DNA of 64,000 nt from contig CANLRB010000002.1 of assembly GCA_947493455.1 (NCBI GenBank), forward strand, positions 305,207 through 369,206, written 5' to 3'. This document shows positions 45,866-55,183 of the stretch, in pieces; within the stretch, counting starts at the first letter, position 1, and every line of letters begins with the position of its first letter. The notes below the pieces were generated by a model, which ran no database searches, was not told where the DNA came from, and saw only the letters and a program-made list of their open reading frames with translations. The stretch is from an uncultured Pseudoalteromonas sp. (GTDB lineage: Bacteria; Pseudomonadota; Gammaproteobacteria; Enterobacterales; Alteromonadaceae). The position numbers and the translations under genes were made by a program.

Positions 45866-47770
45866 ATGAAACTTTATATCGCCGAAAAACCTTCGCTTGC
45901 CAGAGCAATTGCGGACGCCTTACCTAAACCGCATAAAAAATTGGAGGGTCATATTGTTGTTGGCAACGGTGATGTTGTTTCTTGGTGTATCGGTCACTTA
46001 TTAGAGCTTGCAGAGCCGGATGACTATAGTGACACGTATAAAAAGTGGACATTGACAGATTTACCTATTGTGCCACAAAAATGGCAATTAAAAGCGAAAC
46101 CAAAAACGCGCAAACAGCTGACAATACTTAAAAAACTAATTAAACAGGCATCGAGTATAGTGCATGCGGGTGACCCAGATAGAGAAGGGCAATTGTTGGT
46201 TGATGAAGTTTTGAGTGAAGCGAATATCTCGCAAGCAAAGCTATCGAACACACAAAGGCTGCTGATCAGCGACCTTAATTTAACGGCCGTGAAAAAAGCA
46301 TTGAACAATTTAAAATCCAATCGTGATTTTATTCCTTTGTCTGTTTCAGCACTGGCTCGTTCGCGTGCTGATTGGCTGATTGGTATGAATTTGACTCGCG
46401 CGTATACAATTAAAGGAAAGCAAGGCGGCTATTCAGGTGTACTGTCGGTCGGTCGCGTGCAAACACCTCTACTAGGTTTAGTGGTGCGCCGTGATTTAGA
46501 AATAGAGAATTTCGTTAGTCGACCTTTTTATGAAGTAATGGCTGATTGCAGCACACAAAATAATGATCCTTTTAGTGCTAAGTGGCAACCAAGTGAGGCG
46601 TGTAAGCCCTATCAAGACGAAGAGGGACGGGTTTTGCATAGAGGCTTATGTGAAAATGTAATTAGTCGTATCAGCGGGCAACCAGGCGTTGTTCTCTCAG
46701 TGGAAGAGAAAACTAAAAAACAAGCCCCGCCATTACCTTATAATTTGTCAGCGCTGCAAATTGACGCGGCTAAAATATTTAAAATGCCTGCTAAAAAAGT
46801 GCTCGATATATGCCAAAGTTTGTATGAAAAACATAAACTGATCACTTATCCTCGTTCAGATAACCGCTATTTGCCAAATGAACATTATTTTGAAGTGAGT
46901 AACGTTTTGAGCGCCATTGAGAATAATAAAGGGCAAACAAGTGAACAGGTTAATGAAGCAAATACATCGCTAAAACACAAATGTTGGAATGATAAAAAAG
47001 TCGAGGCGCATCACGCAATTATTCCAACAAGTAAAAAGTTAAAAAGTGCAACATTAGGGTTTGAAGAAGAAAAAATTTACGGTTTAATTTGTCGTCAGTA
47101 TCTCGCTCTTTTTTACCCCGATTATATTTACCATGACACAAAGGTGCTTATTGAGATTGCTGGCGGTCAATTTAAAGCATCAGCAAAGCGCGAAAGCCAG
47201 TTGGGTTTTAAGGAGTTGATGGGTAAACATAAATTGAAAGATGAGGTTTTGTTGCCTGCATTGGAAAAAGGACAAAAAATTCAATGTATTCAAGGTCGGT
47301 TGCTGGAAAAGCAGACTGAGCCGCCACAACATTTTAATGATGCGACTCTACTGAGTGCAATGACCGGGATCGCACGTTATGTTGATGATGTTGATATTAA
47401 AAAAATATTGCGCGAGACGGATGGGCTCGGCACTGAAGCGACGCGAGCAGGGATCATAGAGTTACTGTTTAAGCGCGGCTTTTTAGAACGTATTGGTAAA
47501 AGTGTGGTTGCCACAAAAACAGGTAAAGCACTTATTAATATTTTACCTGAGCAATTATCAAAACCAGATATGACGGCCCTATGGGAATCTAAACTCACGC
47601 GTATTGCCGAGAAAAAAGGCAATTATTCGCACTTTATGACGCCGTTATTAAATGATTTACAGACTCACGTTTCGTTAGCTGAAAAAGTGTCTGTCGATGG
47701 TTTCAGCCAGTTACCCGCACCAAATAGAAAACTTTTTAAGCGACGCAGCAGACGCAAAGCAAAAGTTTAA
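45866..47770 (+). CDS. topB: DNA topoisomerase III
   Basis: A type IA topoisomerase that passes single strands and decatenates replication intermediates. The 634 residues have the TOPRIM start MKLYIAEKPSLARAIADALP and the acidic motif AGDPDREGQLLVDE. The catalytic tyrosine is in LITYPRSDNRYLP near residue 330. The C-terminal GLGTEATRAGIIELLFKRGF is also present. It lacks a long zinc-finger tail, as is usual for TopB. The start is ATG. Confidence 0.94.
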   Translation: MKLYIAEKPSLARAIADALPKPHKKLEGHIVVGNGDVVSWCIGHLLELAEPDDYSDTYKKWTLTDLPIVPQKWQLKAKPKTRKQLTILKKLIKQASSIVHAGDPDREGQLLVDEVLSEANISQAKLSNTQRLLISDLNLTAVKKALNNLKSNRDFIPLSVSALARSRADWLIGMNLTRAYTIKGKQGGYSGVLSVGRVQTPLLGLVVRRDLEIENFVSRPFYEVMADCSTQNNDPFSAKWQPSEACKPYQDEEGRVLHRGLCENVISRISGQPGVVLSVEEKTKKQAPPLPYNLSALQIDAAKIFKMPAKKVLDICQSLYEKHKLITYPRSDNRYLPNEHYFEVSNVLSAIENNKGQTSEQVNEANTSLKHKCWNDKKVEAHHAIIPTSKKLKSATLGFEEEKIYGLICRQYLALFYPDYIYHDTKVLIEIAGGQFKASAKRESQLGFKELMGKHKLKDEVLLPALEKGQKIQCIQGRLLEKQTEPPQHFNDATLLSAMTGIARYVDDVDIKKILRETDGLGTEATRAGIIELLFKRGFLERIGKSVVATKTGKALINILPEQLSKPDMTALWESKLTRIAEKKGNYSHFMTPLLNDLQTHVSLAEKVSVDGFSQLPAPNRKLFKRRSRRKAKV

Positions 47771-47781
47771 ATACCTTTTTG

Positions 47782-47805
47782 CTTCATCCCATATTTGGGA
47801 TGAAG
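47782..47805. promoter_or_regulatory. palindrome 1 upstream of the exporter operon (candidate activator site)
   Basis: A 24-bp inverted repeat whose inner core is CATCCCATATTTGGGATG, flanked by CTT and AAG, with one mismatched central pair. It shares CCCAWATTTGGG with palindrome 2. It lies about 110 bp upstream of the sigma-54 promoter. It could also serve as a weak terminator hairpin for topB, as TTTT follows. Confidence 0.6.
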
Positions 47806-47818
47806 TTTTCAATTAGTC

Positions 47819-47834
47819 ATCCCAAATTTGGGAT
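47819..47834. promoter_or_regulatory. palindrome 2 upstream of the exporter operon (candidate activator site)
   Basis: A perfect 16-bp palindrome, ATCCCAAATTTGGGAT. Its centre is 33 bp from that of palindrome 1, about three helical turns, so two activator dimers would sit on the same DNA face. It lies about 70 bp upstream of the sigma-54 promoter. Confidence 0.65.
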
Positions 47835-47895
47835 CTTTCCGTAATACTCTTCAATGTATTGTTTATAAGTTGTTGTTTTTAAGGTTTTTTATATT

Positions 47896-47912
47896 TTGGC
47901 ACGGTCCTTGTT
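47896..47912 (+). promoter_or_regulatory. sigma-54 promoter of the HlyD-ABC operon
   Basis: TTGGCACGGTCCTTGTT matches the -24/-12 consensus TGGCACG-N4-TTGCW at every key position except TG for GC at -12. It predicts transcription from about 47924, some 25 bp before the adaptor start codon. It fits the NtrC-like activator encoded downstream. Confidence 0.8.
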
Positions 47913-47948
47913 ATTACCAGAGTATAAATACACTTTGGAATTGTGGCG

Positions 47949-49205
47949 ATGGATATTATTAAACAAAAGAAAACACCGATTTATAAAAATAAGTTTTTGT
48001 TGTCAGGACTTGGCGCAACATTATTTGCTTCTGCACTATTTGCCAGTTCACAATTTGAAGTGGCGAATACGTCAATCGAGCGTAATAGTGTGCTGACGGC
48101 TACCGTTGAGCAAGGAGAGTTTACTATTACTATTGCAGGTCCAGGGGTGTTAGTTCCGCGAGACGTGCGCTGGGTTGCGAGCAATGTTGAAGGTAAAGTT
48201 GAGCGCATTTTATTGAAAGCGGGTGCACAAGTCAGAGAAGGCGATTTAATTGCAGAGCTCACTAACCCTGAATTGAACCAAAAAGTTGATGAATTAGTTT
48301 GGGAAAAGGAAGCGTTAGAGGCTGAATTGGCGGCACTAAAGGTGAATCATGAAACCCTTATGCTTGATATGAAGGCTACGCTGCTGAGCACCAAAATGGC
48401 GTTCGATAAAGCAAAAATGCGCCTTGATGCAGAATCGTCACTGATTAAACGTGGTAACGCAACAGTTTCAAAACTGGACTATGAAAGCTCAAAATTAACA
48501 GTTGAGCAGCTAAAACAAACTTTAGAAATTGATAAGCAACGCACATCGCAGCTTAAAGAAAATCTTGATGCGAGCTTTAAAGCAAAGCAAGCGCGATTAC
48601 ACAAATTAAATAAAACAATAGAGCGCGCCGAATTTCAATTGGCTTCATTACAATTAAAAGCGCCGACGTCAGGTATATTGCAAGCAATGCCACTCGAATT
48701 AGGCCAACGTGTAACAATGGGCAGTAATGTAGCGAAAATCGCGCGAAAAGATGACCTTATCGCCGAATTAAAAATTTCAGAATTAAAAGCATCACAAATA
48801 GCGCTCGGTCAACCTGTGGTAATAGATACACGCACGAGTCATATTAATGGTGAAGTGATGCGTATCGACCCAGCAGTCGTAAATGGTACTGTGCAAGTGG
48901 ATGTCACACTTAGCACGCCGCTGCCGAGTGAAGCACGCCCTGATTTATCAATTGATGGTGAAGTGACTATCGCTAAAAAAGCAAATACATTGTTTGTTCG
49001 TCGTCCTGTTTTTTCTCAATCAAATCAAACGTTACCTATTTTTAAAATCGATCAAAAAGGCGCTTATGCCAATAAGGTCTCGGTCAGTTTTGGTGCGGCA
49101 AGCGCCAGTCAAATTGAAATTTCGCAAGGTCTAAAAGCCGGCGATCAGATTATTGTCTCTGAGCAATCTAGCTTTGCTCGTCACGACAAAGTTGCACTTA
49201 ATTAA
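47949..49205 (+). CDS. HlyD-family periplasmic adaptor of an ABC exporter
   Basis: A membrane-fusion protein, about 418 residues. It has an N-terminal membrane anchor (residues 16-34) and a first lipoyl half (PGVLVPRDVRWVASNVEGKV ... AGAQVREGDLIAEL). A long coiled-coil hairpin follows near residues 100-230, then the second half (LKAPTSGILQAMPLELGQRV) and a beta-barrel. This is the MacA/HlyD layout. It would bridge the inner-membrane permease to a TolC channel. I prefer the ATG at 47949, with GGA nine bases upstream; a GTG at 47943 is too close to it. It is the first gene of a sigma-54-driven operon. Confidence 0.88.
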   Translation: MDIIKQKKTPIYKNKFLLSGLGATLFASALFASSQFEVANTSIERNSVLTATVEQGEFTITIAGPGVLVPRDVRWVASNVEGKVERILLKAGAQVREGDLIAELTNPELNQKVDELVWEKEALEAELAALKVNHETLMLDMKATLLSTKMAFDKAKMRLDAESSLIKRGNATVSKLDYESSKLTVEQLKQTLEIDKQRTSQLKENLDASFKAKQARLHKLNKTIERAEFQLASLQLKAPTSGILQAMPLELGQRVTMGSNVAKIARKDDLIAELKISELKASQIALGQPVVIDTRTSHINGEVMRIDPAVVNGTVQVDVTLSTPLPSEARPDLSIDGEVTIAKKANTLFVRRPVFSQSNQTLPIFKIDQKGAYANKVSVSFGAASASQIEISQGLKAGDQIIVSEQSSFARHDKVALN

Positions 49206-49223
49206 AGAAGAAGGAAGGTCATC

Positions 49224-49925
49224 ATGAAAAGTTTAATTACACTAACAAACCTTAAAAAAGTATTCGCAACCGATGAAGTTGAAACACACGCGTTGAGCGA
49301 TATTAATTTGGAAATCAATCAGGGCGAATACATTTCGATTTCAGGCCCTTCTGGTTGTGGTAAATCGACGCTGTTGTCTATTTTAGGTTTACTTGATACC
49401 GCATCAAGCGGCGGGTATGAGCTCAATGGCCATCAAGTTGCAGGGATCAATACCAAGCAGCGCGCTCAAATTCGCAATAAGGAAATTGGTTTTATCTTTC
49501 AGTCGTTTAACCTTATTAGTGAGCTAAATGTATTTGAGAATGTTGAGTTACCACTGACTTACCGCAAAGACCTTTCTAAGAAGGAACGCACTGAACTGAT
49601 AAAGTCAGCCCTTGAAAAGGTTGATATGGGACACCGTGCAAAGCATTTTCCAGCTCAGCTATCAGGTGGTCAACAACAACGTGTTGCAGTAGCAAGAGCA
49701 ATAGTTGGCAACCCAAGTATTATTTTGGCCGATGAACCAACTGGTAATCTCGATTCAAAAAATGCCGAATTGGTGATGGCACTACTCGATAAACTGCATA
49801 GCGACGGCGCGACTATTTGTATGGTCACCCATGATCCGCGTGGTGCAAAACGGGCTGATCGTATTGTTGAAATTTTTGATGGTCGCATTGTTGACGACAC
49901 ACAAAAACAAGAAAACGTCGCATAA
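49224..49925 (+). CDS. ABC transporter ATPase, LolD/MacB type
   Basis: A 233-residue ATPase of the exporter subfamily that pairs with FtsX-like permeases. Walker A SGPSGCGKS near residue 40, Q-loop FIFQSFN, signature LSGGQQQR, Walker B IILADEPTGNLDS and the H-switch MVTHD are present. A strong ribosome binding site AAGGAAGG precedes the ATG. It lies 18 bp after the adaptor gene and just before the permease gene. Confidence 0.92.
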   Translation: MKSLITLTNLKKVFATDEVETHALSDINLEINQGEYISISGPSGCGKSTLLSILGLLDTASSGGYELNGHQVAGINTKQRAQIRNKEIGFIFQSFNLISELNVFENVELPLTYRKDLSKKERTELIKSALEKVDMGHRAKHFPAQLSGGQQQRVAVARAIVGNPSIILADEPTGNLDSKNAELVMALLDKLHSDGATICMVTHDPRGAKRADRIVEIFDGRIVDDTQKQENVA

Positions 49926-49935
49926 GGAGGCGATT

Positions 49936-52347
49936 ATGTTTAATGACTTAATTTATGCCGTTAGATTATTGCTAAACAATCCTCGTTTTAGTGCGCTCAC
50001 TATTTTTGTAATGACAACCGGGCTTGCGCTGTGCATTTTTATGTTTACGTTTATCAATGGCACACTGACTGCGCCGTTACCAATAGAAAACGGTGAACGT
50101 ATGCGAAAAATTACTACGCTTGTTGATGGCACAGCGTACGATGGTTCAACGCTGCGCTTACATGAATATGAAGATATATTAAAAGTGCAACAGAGCTTTG
50201 AAGTATTGGAAGTGATGGGTAATCGTAGCGCGAATTTAAACACCGGCGACAAAGTCTTACGCTATAGTGCAACGACTGTCACCCCTAAGTTTTTTGAGCT
50301 GTCACAGGGGCGGGCTCAATTGGGGCGCTTAATTGGCCAAGACGATTTAACGCAGGGCAGTCCAAATGTGGTGGTACTTACTCACTCGTTATGGCAAGAG
50401 TTGTTTGCTTCCGATAAAGAAATTATCGGTAAAAAGGTGCGTATAAATTCGGAGCCGCATACCGTAATAGGGGTAACACAGCCGGAATACCGTTTTCCTA
50501 ATGTCGCCTCTATGTATTTGCCGCTGCGCGCAACAACCAATGGTGTAGCGCGCGAAGATTCGCCTTATGTATCTGTATATGGTCTGTTGAAGCCGGGTGT
50601 TAGTGATGAGGTTGCGCTCAATGAAGTGCAAACATTGTTTAAACAATTTGCAGCTGATTATCCGAAATTAAACTCAAACGTGCAGGGCTATTTATGGACA
50701 TTGCAAGAAGAAGCAATGGGCAATGGTACTAAGCCTATTATTTTAGCAATGCAAATCTCGGTAGCGCTGATCTTACTGCTTGCCTGTATCAATGTCGGCA
50801 ACTTATTGCTATCACGTGCTGTGGAACGCAATAAAGAAACAGCGATTCGAACTGCATTAGGTGCGCCTCGCGGTAAACTAATTGCGCAATTATTGTGGGA
50901 AAGTGGCTTAATTTGTGTCATCTCCGGTGTGTTCGCAATCCTTATTGCGGGGTTGGCACTCGATTTAGCGATGCATACACTTTTATCTGATTTACCAATT
51001 CCAGCGCCGTTTTGGTGGCAAGCACATCTTTCAGGCACAACCATCCTGTTTACAGCAGTGGTAACCCTGATAACCATTATATTGACTGGTGCGTTGCCAG
51101 CGTGGCGCACGACAAGTGGTGATATCAATGCGATTTTGCGTGATGGGACGCGTGGTGCACAAAGTAAAGCGACGGGACGATTAAGTAAAATCATCGTAAT
51201 AGCTGAAGTGGCACTTAGTTGTATTTTGATAACACTTTCTGGCGCCATGGTAAATTCTGTGAGCCAAATGAATAGTGCAGATTACGGAATGGATATTGAC
51301 CGCTACCTTACTGCTCGTGTTGGACTGCCTGGTAATCGTTATGAAACACCTGAGCAACGTATTGAATACTACAACAAGCTAGTCGCGAAATTGGAACAAG
51401 ATCCAAACGTTACATCAGTAGCGATGAGTCAGTCATTGCCAAGTACCTGGGCAAGCTATTTTAATATTGCGTTTGAAGGCGTTGACTATGGTAAAGAACC
51501 GGTTTATCCAAGTTCAAATGTGATTGTTGTTTCGGAAAACTTTTTTGACACTATGAATATTAATTTACTGCAAGGACGTAAGTTCACATCGAGCGATCGC
51601 GCCGATACACAAGCAGTTGCAGTTGTGACACAAGACTTTGTTGATAACTATTATCAAGGACAAGACCCAATTGGAAAGCGTTTTAAGCAAACTGAAGGCG
51701 ACGAAAAGTGGTTAACTATTGTTGGGGTTATTAATAATGTTACTTTTGGACAGCCTTTTGAATTCAATCTACGTAAAACAGATGCGTTTATTTTATATCG
51801 CCAACAGCCTAAGCGTTTTATGAATCTGGCCATTGAAAGCAAGCTCGACCCAAATTTATTGCGCGAAACCTTGGATAGTGCAATGGTGAGTGTTGACCGT
51901 GATGTGCCTGCTTACAATGTAATGACACTTGAAAAAGGCGTTATTCAGCGTATAGGCGGAATTAACTTTGTCAGCAAGATATTTTTAGTGTTTGCAATTG
52001 CGTCTATGGTTTTAGCATTTAGTGGTATTTATGGTGTGATGGCGAATGCAATTGCGCAAAAAACACAGGAAGTGGGTGTACGTCGAGCACTTGGTGCAGA
52101 TGATGTTTCTATTCGTCGTCACTTTATTGTTGCGGCATTCAAACAGCTCGCTTTTGGCTTGATATTGGGTGTACCGCTTGGTGTCGTTGTGGTGGGTTTG
52201 CTCGAAAAAGCAGGCATGGCAAAAGGCTCACTAGAGGTATATCTAGGCGTGCCCAGCTTAATTGCTGTTGTAATATTGGTGGCAGTGTTATTGCCTGTGA
52301 GTCGCTCTTTGAAAATAGAGCCAGCTTATGCGCTTCGATATGAATAA
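49936..52347 (+). CDS. large MacB/FtsX-type ABC permease with duplicated permease core
   Basis: An 803-residue permease. It has an N-terminal helix and MacB-type periplasmic domain, and three helices near residues 270-395 (ISVALILLLACINVGNLLLS and following). A second periplasmic domain with GLPGNRYETPEQRIEYYNKL and QDPIGKRF follows. The C-terminal FtsX core has TQEVGVRRALGADDVSIRRH. The duplicated-domain, standalone-permease form is about twice the size of MacB's membrane part. The ATG at 49936 follows AAGGAGG. With the adaptor and ATPase it makes a tripartite-type exporter, probably for drugs, peptides or lipids. Confidence 0.88.
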   Translation: MFNDLIYAVRLLLNNPRFSALTIFVMTTGLALCIFMFTFINGTLTAPLPIENGERMRKITTLVDGTAYDGSTLRLHEYEDILKVQQSFEVLEVMGNRSANLNTGDKVLRYSATTVTPKFFELSQGRAQLGRLIGQDDLTQGSPNVVVLTHSLWQELFASDKEIIGKKVRINSEPHTVIGVTQPEYRFPNVASMYLPLRATTNGVAREDSPYVSVYGLLKPGVSDEVALNEVQTLFKQFAADYPKLNSNVQGYLWTLQEEAMGNGTKPIILAMQISVALILLLACINVGNLLLSRAVERNKETAIRTALGAPRGKLIAQLLWESGLICVISGVFAILIAGLALDLAMHTLLSDLPIPAPFWWQAHLSGTTILFTAVVTLITIILTGALPAWRTTSGDINAILRDGTRGAQSKATGRLSKIIVIAEVALSCILITLSGAMVNSVSQMNSADYGMDIDRYLTARVGLPGNRYETPEQRIEYYNKLVAKLEQDPNVTSVAMSQSLPSTWASYFNIAFEGVDYGKEPVYPSSNVIVVSENFFDTMNINLLQGRKFTSSDRADTQAVAVVTQDFVDNYYQGQDPIGKRFKQTEGDEKWLTIVGVINNVTFGQPFEFNLRKTDAFILYRQQPKRFMNLAIESKLDPNLLRETLDSAMVSVDRDVPAYNVMTLEKGVIQRIGGINFVSKIFLVFAIASMVLAFSGIYGVMANAIAQKTQEVGVRRALGADDVSIRRHFIVAAFKQLAFGLILGVPLGVVVVGLLEKAGMAKGSLEVYLGVPSLIAVVILVAVLLPVSRSLKIEPAYALRYE

Positions 52348-52389
52348 ACATACGTTGTAATTTATAGAACAAGCCATTACTTTTATTAA

Positions 52390-52416
52390 GAAAACAAGCC
52401 ATTTAGGCTTGTTTTC
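52390..52416 (+). terminator. hairpin after the exporter permease gene
   Basis: An 11-bp stem GAAAACAAGCC / GGCTTGTTTTC with an ATTTA loop. The downstream T run is short (TGTT), so it may be a weak terminator that lets some transcription continue into the regulator genes. Confidence 0.6.
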
Positions 52417-52454
52417 TGTTAGGGTTAAACAAAAATTTATAACAGGATCTATGT

Positions 52455-53837
52455 GTGGCACATATTTTAATTGCTGACGATGATGCGAGTATTGTTGCAT
52501 CATTAAGATTGTTTTTAAAAAGCGAAGGGTTTTCTATCTCTACCGCCTCGAGTCCTGCTGAAGCTATTTATTTTGCTAAAAGCAAACCAATAGATTTGGC
52601 TCTGGTCGATTTGAATTATCAAGCGGATACGACTTCGGGTACAGAAGGCGTTCGTTTGGTTGAGCAACTTATTGAAATTGATGAGCAATTGCCAGTTGTA
52701 TGCATGACAGGGTGGGCGAGTGTTGAAATAGCGGTCAATGTAATGAAGGCCGGCGCCGCAGATTTTGTGCAAAAACCGTGGGAAAATGAACGACTGTTAT
52801 CGATTATTCATACTCAGCTTACACTACGTTCAGAACGCAAAGAAAACCAAGCACTCAGTCAAGAAAACTCCGAGTTGAAAGAGCAATTGGCAGCAGCCTC
52901 TGGTGAGTTAATTGCAGAGTCTCCAAGCATGAAAGCGCTTCTATCACAAGTTAAGCAAATAGCACCAAGTGATATTAACATCTTAATAACCGGAGACAAT
53001 GGCACAGGTAAAAGTTTATTGGCTAACGTGATTCACCAATGTTCGAGCCGCTCAAATGAACGTCTGGTTTCGGTGAATATGGGGGCGATCAGCGAGTCGT
53101 TATTTGAAAGCGAAATGTTTGGGCATGTGAAGGGGGCGTTTACCGATGCTAAAGAAAATCGCATAGGACGTGTTGAAATGGCCGAAAAAGGCTCGCTGTT
53201 TATGGATGAAATAGGCAATATCCCTTTGTCACAGCAGGCTAAATTACTTCGAGTTCTTGAAGAGCATGCATTTGAACGGGTTGGTTCAAGTAAAACGCAG
53301 CAGGCAAATATTAGAGTGATCAGCGCAACAAACGCGGATTTATCTAAAATGGTTGAAGATAAACAGTTTCGTCAAGATTTGTTGTATCGATTGAATACCT
53401 TTGTTGTACATATTCCTTCTTTAAGCGAACGATACGAAGATATATTGCCGCTAGCAACCCAGTTTATATCGAGTGCGGCATTGCGCTATCAAAAAGATAT
53501 CCCTAGTTTAAGTGAAGAGGCACAAGGCGCACTGCTAAACTACACTTGGCCCGGCAACATACGTGAATTGTCGCATACCATTGAACGTGCAACTTTATTA
53601 GCAGCAGACCAAATAGAAGTTCAACATCTTATGTTACCGGGCGTGACGGGTACCGAGGCGCGGCATACCAAAAACATGTCAGAATCTTTTGACGACACAG
53701 CGAGTCTTGAGGAAATTGAGCGAATCGTCATTGAAAAACGCTTAATGCAGTGTAAAGGCAACGCGCTTGATGCGGCAAAGTCACTCGGAATGAGTCGCAG
53801 TGCGTTTTATCGCAGGCTCGATAAATACGGAATTTGA
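52455..53837 (+). CDS. sigma-54-dependent response regulator (NtrC family)
   Basis: A 460-residue activator. The receiver domain at 1-120 has ILIADDD and the phospho-acceptor aspartate near residue 52 (VDLNYQ). The AAA+ domain has Walker A GDNGTGKS near 180 and Walker B SLFMDEIGN. The sigma-54-contact loop reads GAFTDA instead of the usual GAFTGA. A Fis-type helix-turn-helix at the C terminus has ALDAAKSLGMSRSAFYRRLD. Such proteins need phosphorylation by a kinase, here the next gene. The start is GTG. The target is most simply the sigma-54 promoter at 47896. Confidence 0.92.
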   Translation: MAHILIADDDASIVASLRLFLKSEGFSISTASSPAEAIYFAKSKPIDLALVDLNYQADTTSGTEGVRLVEQLIEIDEQLPVVCMTGWASVEIAVNVMKAGAADFVQKPWENERLLSIIHTQLTLRSERKENQALSQENSELKEQLAAASGELIAESPSMKALLSQVKQIAPSDINILITGDNGTGKSLLANVIHQCSSRSNERLVSVNMGAISESLFESEMFGHVKGAFTDAKENRIGRVEMAEKGSLFMDEIGNIPLSQQAKLLRVLEEHAFERVGSSKTQQANIRVISATNADLSKMVEDKQFRQDLLYRLNTFVVHIPSLSERYEDILPLATQFISSAALRYQKDIPSLSEEAQGALLNYTWPGNIRELSHTIERATLLAADQIEVQHLMLPGVTGTEARHTKNMSESFDDTASLEEIERIVIEKRLMQCKGNALDAAKSLGMSRSAFYRRLDKYGI

Positions 53838-53838
53838 T

Positions 53839-55140
53839 ATGGCTAGTAGCTTTGAAAGAAATCAGCTTCAGTTAGCTCTATGGGCGGCCTTGCCGAGTTT
53901 ATTGTTTTCGCTAAGCTTGTTATGGCTTGCTGATGTTAATCTTTACTTAAAGTGGTTGATAAGTTTGTGGTTGAGTTTAAGTGTTGCATATTGTTTATAT
54001 CGCTTGAATGACCGTCTTCGTGATCAGTTTACATCGCTGGCAAATTTAGTCGAAGCGTTAAATATTGGCGACTTTTCATTGCGGGCTAAAGCATGTAAAG
54101 GGGAAACTGGGCACAGTGATTTAGTTGCTCAGCTTAATTTGTTAGCTGATGCACTAACAGCAGCGCGCTTTGAATATAAGGAAAGCCAGTTATTATTGGC
54201 TAAATTAATTAAACAGATTGGTGTAATTGTTTTTGCGTGCGATGAGGAACTTAAAATTTCATTGGCCAACCCTGCCGCTGAGCAGTTTTTTGAAAAGCCT
54301 GAATCTAAATTAATAAATTTGACGCTTAAAGACTTAAATTTATTAAATCTAACTGAGGTAAGCTCAAACCAACTTGTGACGTTAGAGCAAGCGAATAAGC
54401 AATCTCGTTGGCACTTGTACCGAGACGTTTTTCGAGAAGGAGGCAAGCAGCATTCGTTGTTTATTCTTTCAGATATGGAAACGGTACTAAATCGCCAAGA
54501 GCAAAAAGCATGGCAGGACTTAGTTAGAGTATTAAGTCATGAGATTAACAATTCGCTGTCGCCGATTATAAGCCTGACGGCAACGTTGAATAAATTGCTG
54601 ACTCCAATATCGATGGAAGATGAAGATAAACACGATATTGTCGGTGGCCTCGATATTATTGGTGAACGAGCACAGCGGTTAAAGCAGTTTATTGATGGTT
54701 ACCGTCAGTTAACGAGCTTGCCTTCACCCGCGAGAAAAAATATTGATATTGTTTTGTTAGTGAACAAAATTATCGATTTACTCGGATACAAGATTATCCT
54801 ACGCGCACCCAATTCATTAAACATGCCATTAGATGAAAGCCAAATAGAACAATGCTTAATCAACTTATTAAAAAATGCCTATGAAGCGAGCCCTGCAACC
54901 GACATACATATTTGCATAAATTTAAGTGGAGAATTTATCGAACTTTCAATTCGAGATTTTGGTCCAGGAATTGCGATCGTCGATAATTTATTTGTTCCCT
55001 TGTTTACAACTAAGAAAACAGGCACGGGTATTGGATTGTCATTGTGTAAACAAATCGTACAAGGGCATAATGGGCAGCTATTCATTAGTAACCATGAGGG
55101 TGGAGGTTGCCTCGTGAGAATGGTGTTACCGTTAACCTAA
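53839..55140 (+). CDS. sensor histidine kinase, NtrB/NtrY-like
   Basis: A 433-residue membrane kinase with two transmembrane segments near residues 15-50. A HAMP-like linker and a PAS-like domain near 120-220 follow. The phospho-acceptor histidine is in LVRVLSHEINNSLSPI near 235. The ATPase domain has an N box (NLLKNAYEAS), a G1 box (RDFGPGIA) and a G2 box (KTGTGIGLSLCKQIV). The very short periplasmic loop suggests the signal is sensed in the membrane or cytoplasm, as in kinases that detect envelope-active peptides. The gene begins 1 bp after the regulator's stop. Confidence 0.9.
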   Translation: MASSFERNQLQLALWAALPSLLFSLSLLWLADVNLYLKWLISLWLSLSVAYCLYRLNDRLRDQFTSLANLVEALNIGDFSLRAKACKGETGHSDLVAQLNLLADALTAARFEYKESQLLLAKLIKQIGVIVFACDEELKISLANPAAEQFFEKPESKLINLTLKDLNLLNLTEVSSNQLVTLEQANKQSRWHLYRDVFREGGKQHSLFILSDMETVLNRQEQKAWQDLVRVLSHEINNSLSPIISLTATLNKLLTPISMEDEDKHDIVGGLDIIGERAQRLKQFIDGYRQLTSLPSPARKNIDIVLLVNKIIDLLGYKIILRAPNSLNMPLDESQIEQCLINLLKNAYEASPATDIHICINLSGEFIELSIRDFGPGIAIVDNLFVPLFTTKKTGTGIGLSLCKQIVQGHNGQLFISNHEGGGCLVRMVLPLT

Positions 55141-55151
55141 TAGCAAGAGTA

Positions 55152-55172
55152 TGCGGCGAGGTTGTCGCCGCA
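55152..55172. terminator. GC-rich hairpin between convergent genes
   Basis: An 8-bp stem TGCGGCGA / TCGCCGCA with a GGTTG loop between the kinase gene and the opposite dehydrogenase gene. It lacks a T run on either strand, so function as a terminator is only likely from position. Confidence 0.4.
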
Positions 55173-55183
55173 GTCGCATAAAT

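Noticed and set aside
47782-47805. Palindrome read as only the topB terminator.
   Set aside because: TTTT follows, but a near-identical palindrome occurs again 33 bp on without a gene end. A regulator site is the better reading.
50688-51248. A 186-codon minus-strand frame inside the exporter permease gene.
   Set aside because: It is a shadow of the strongly supported 803-residue permease on the other strand.
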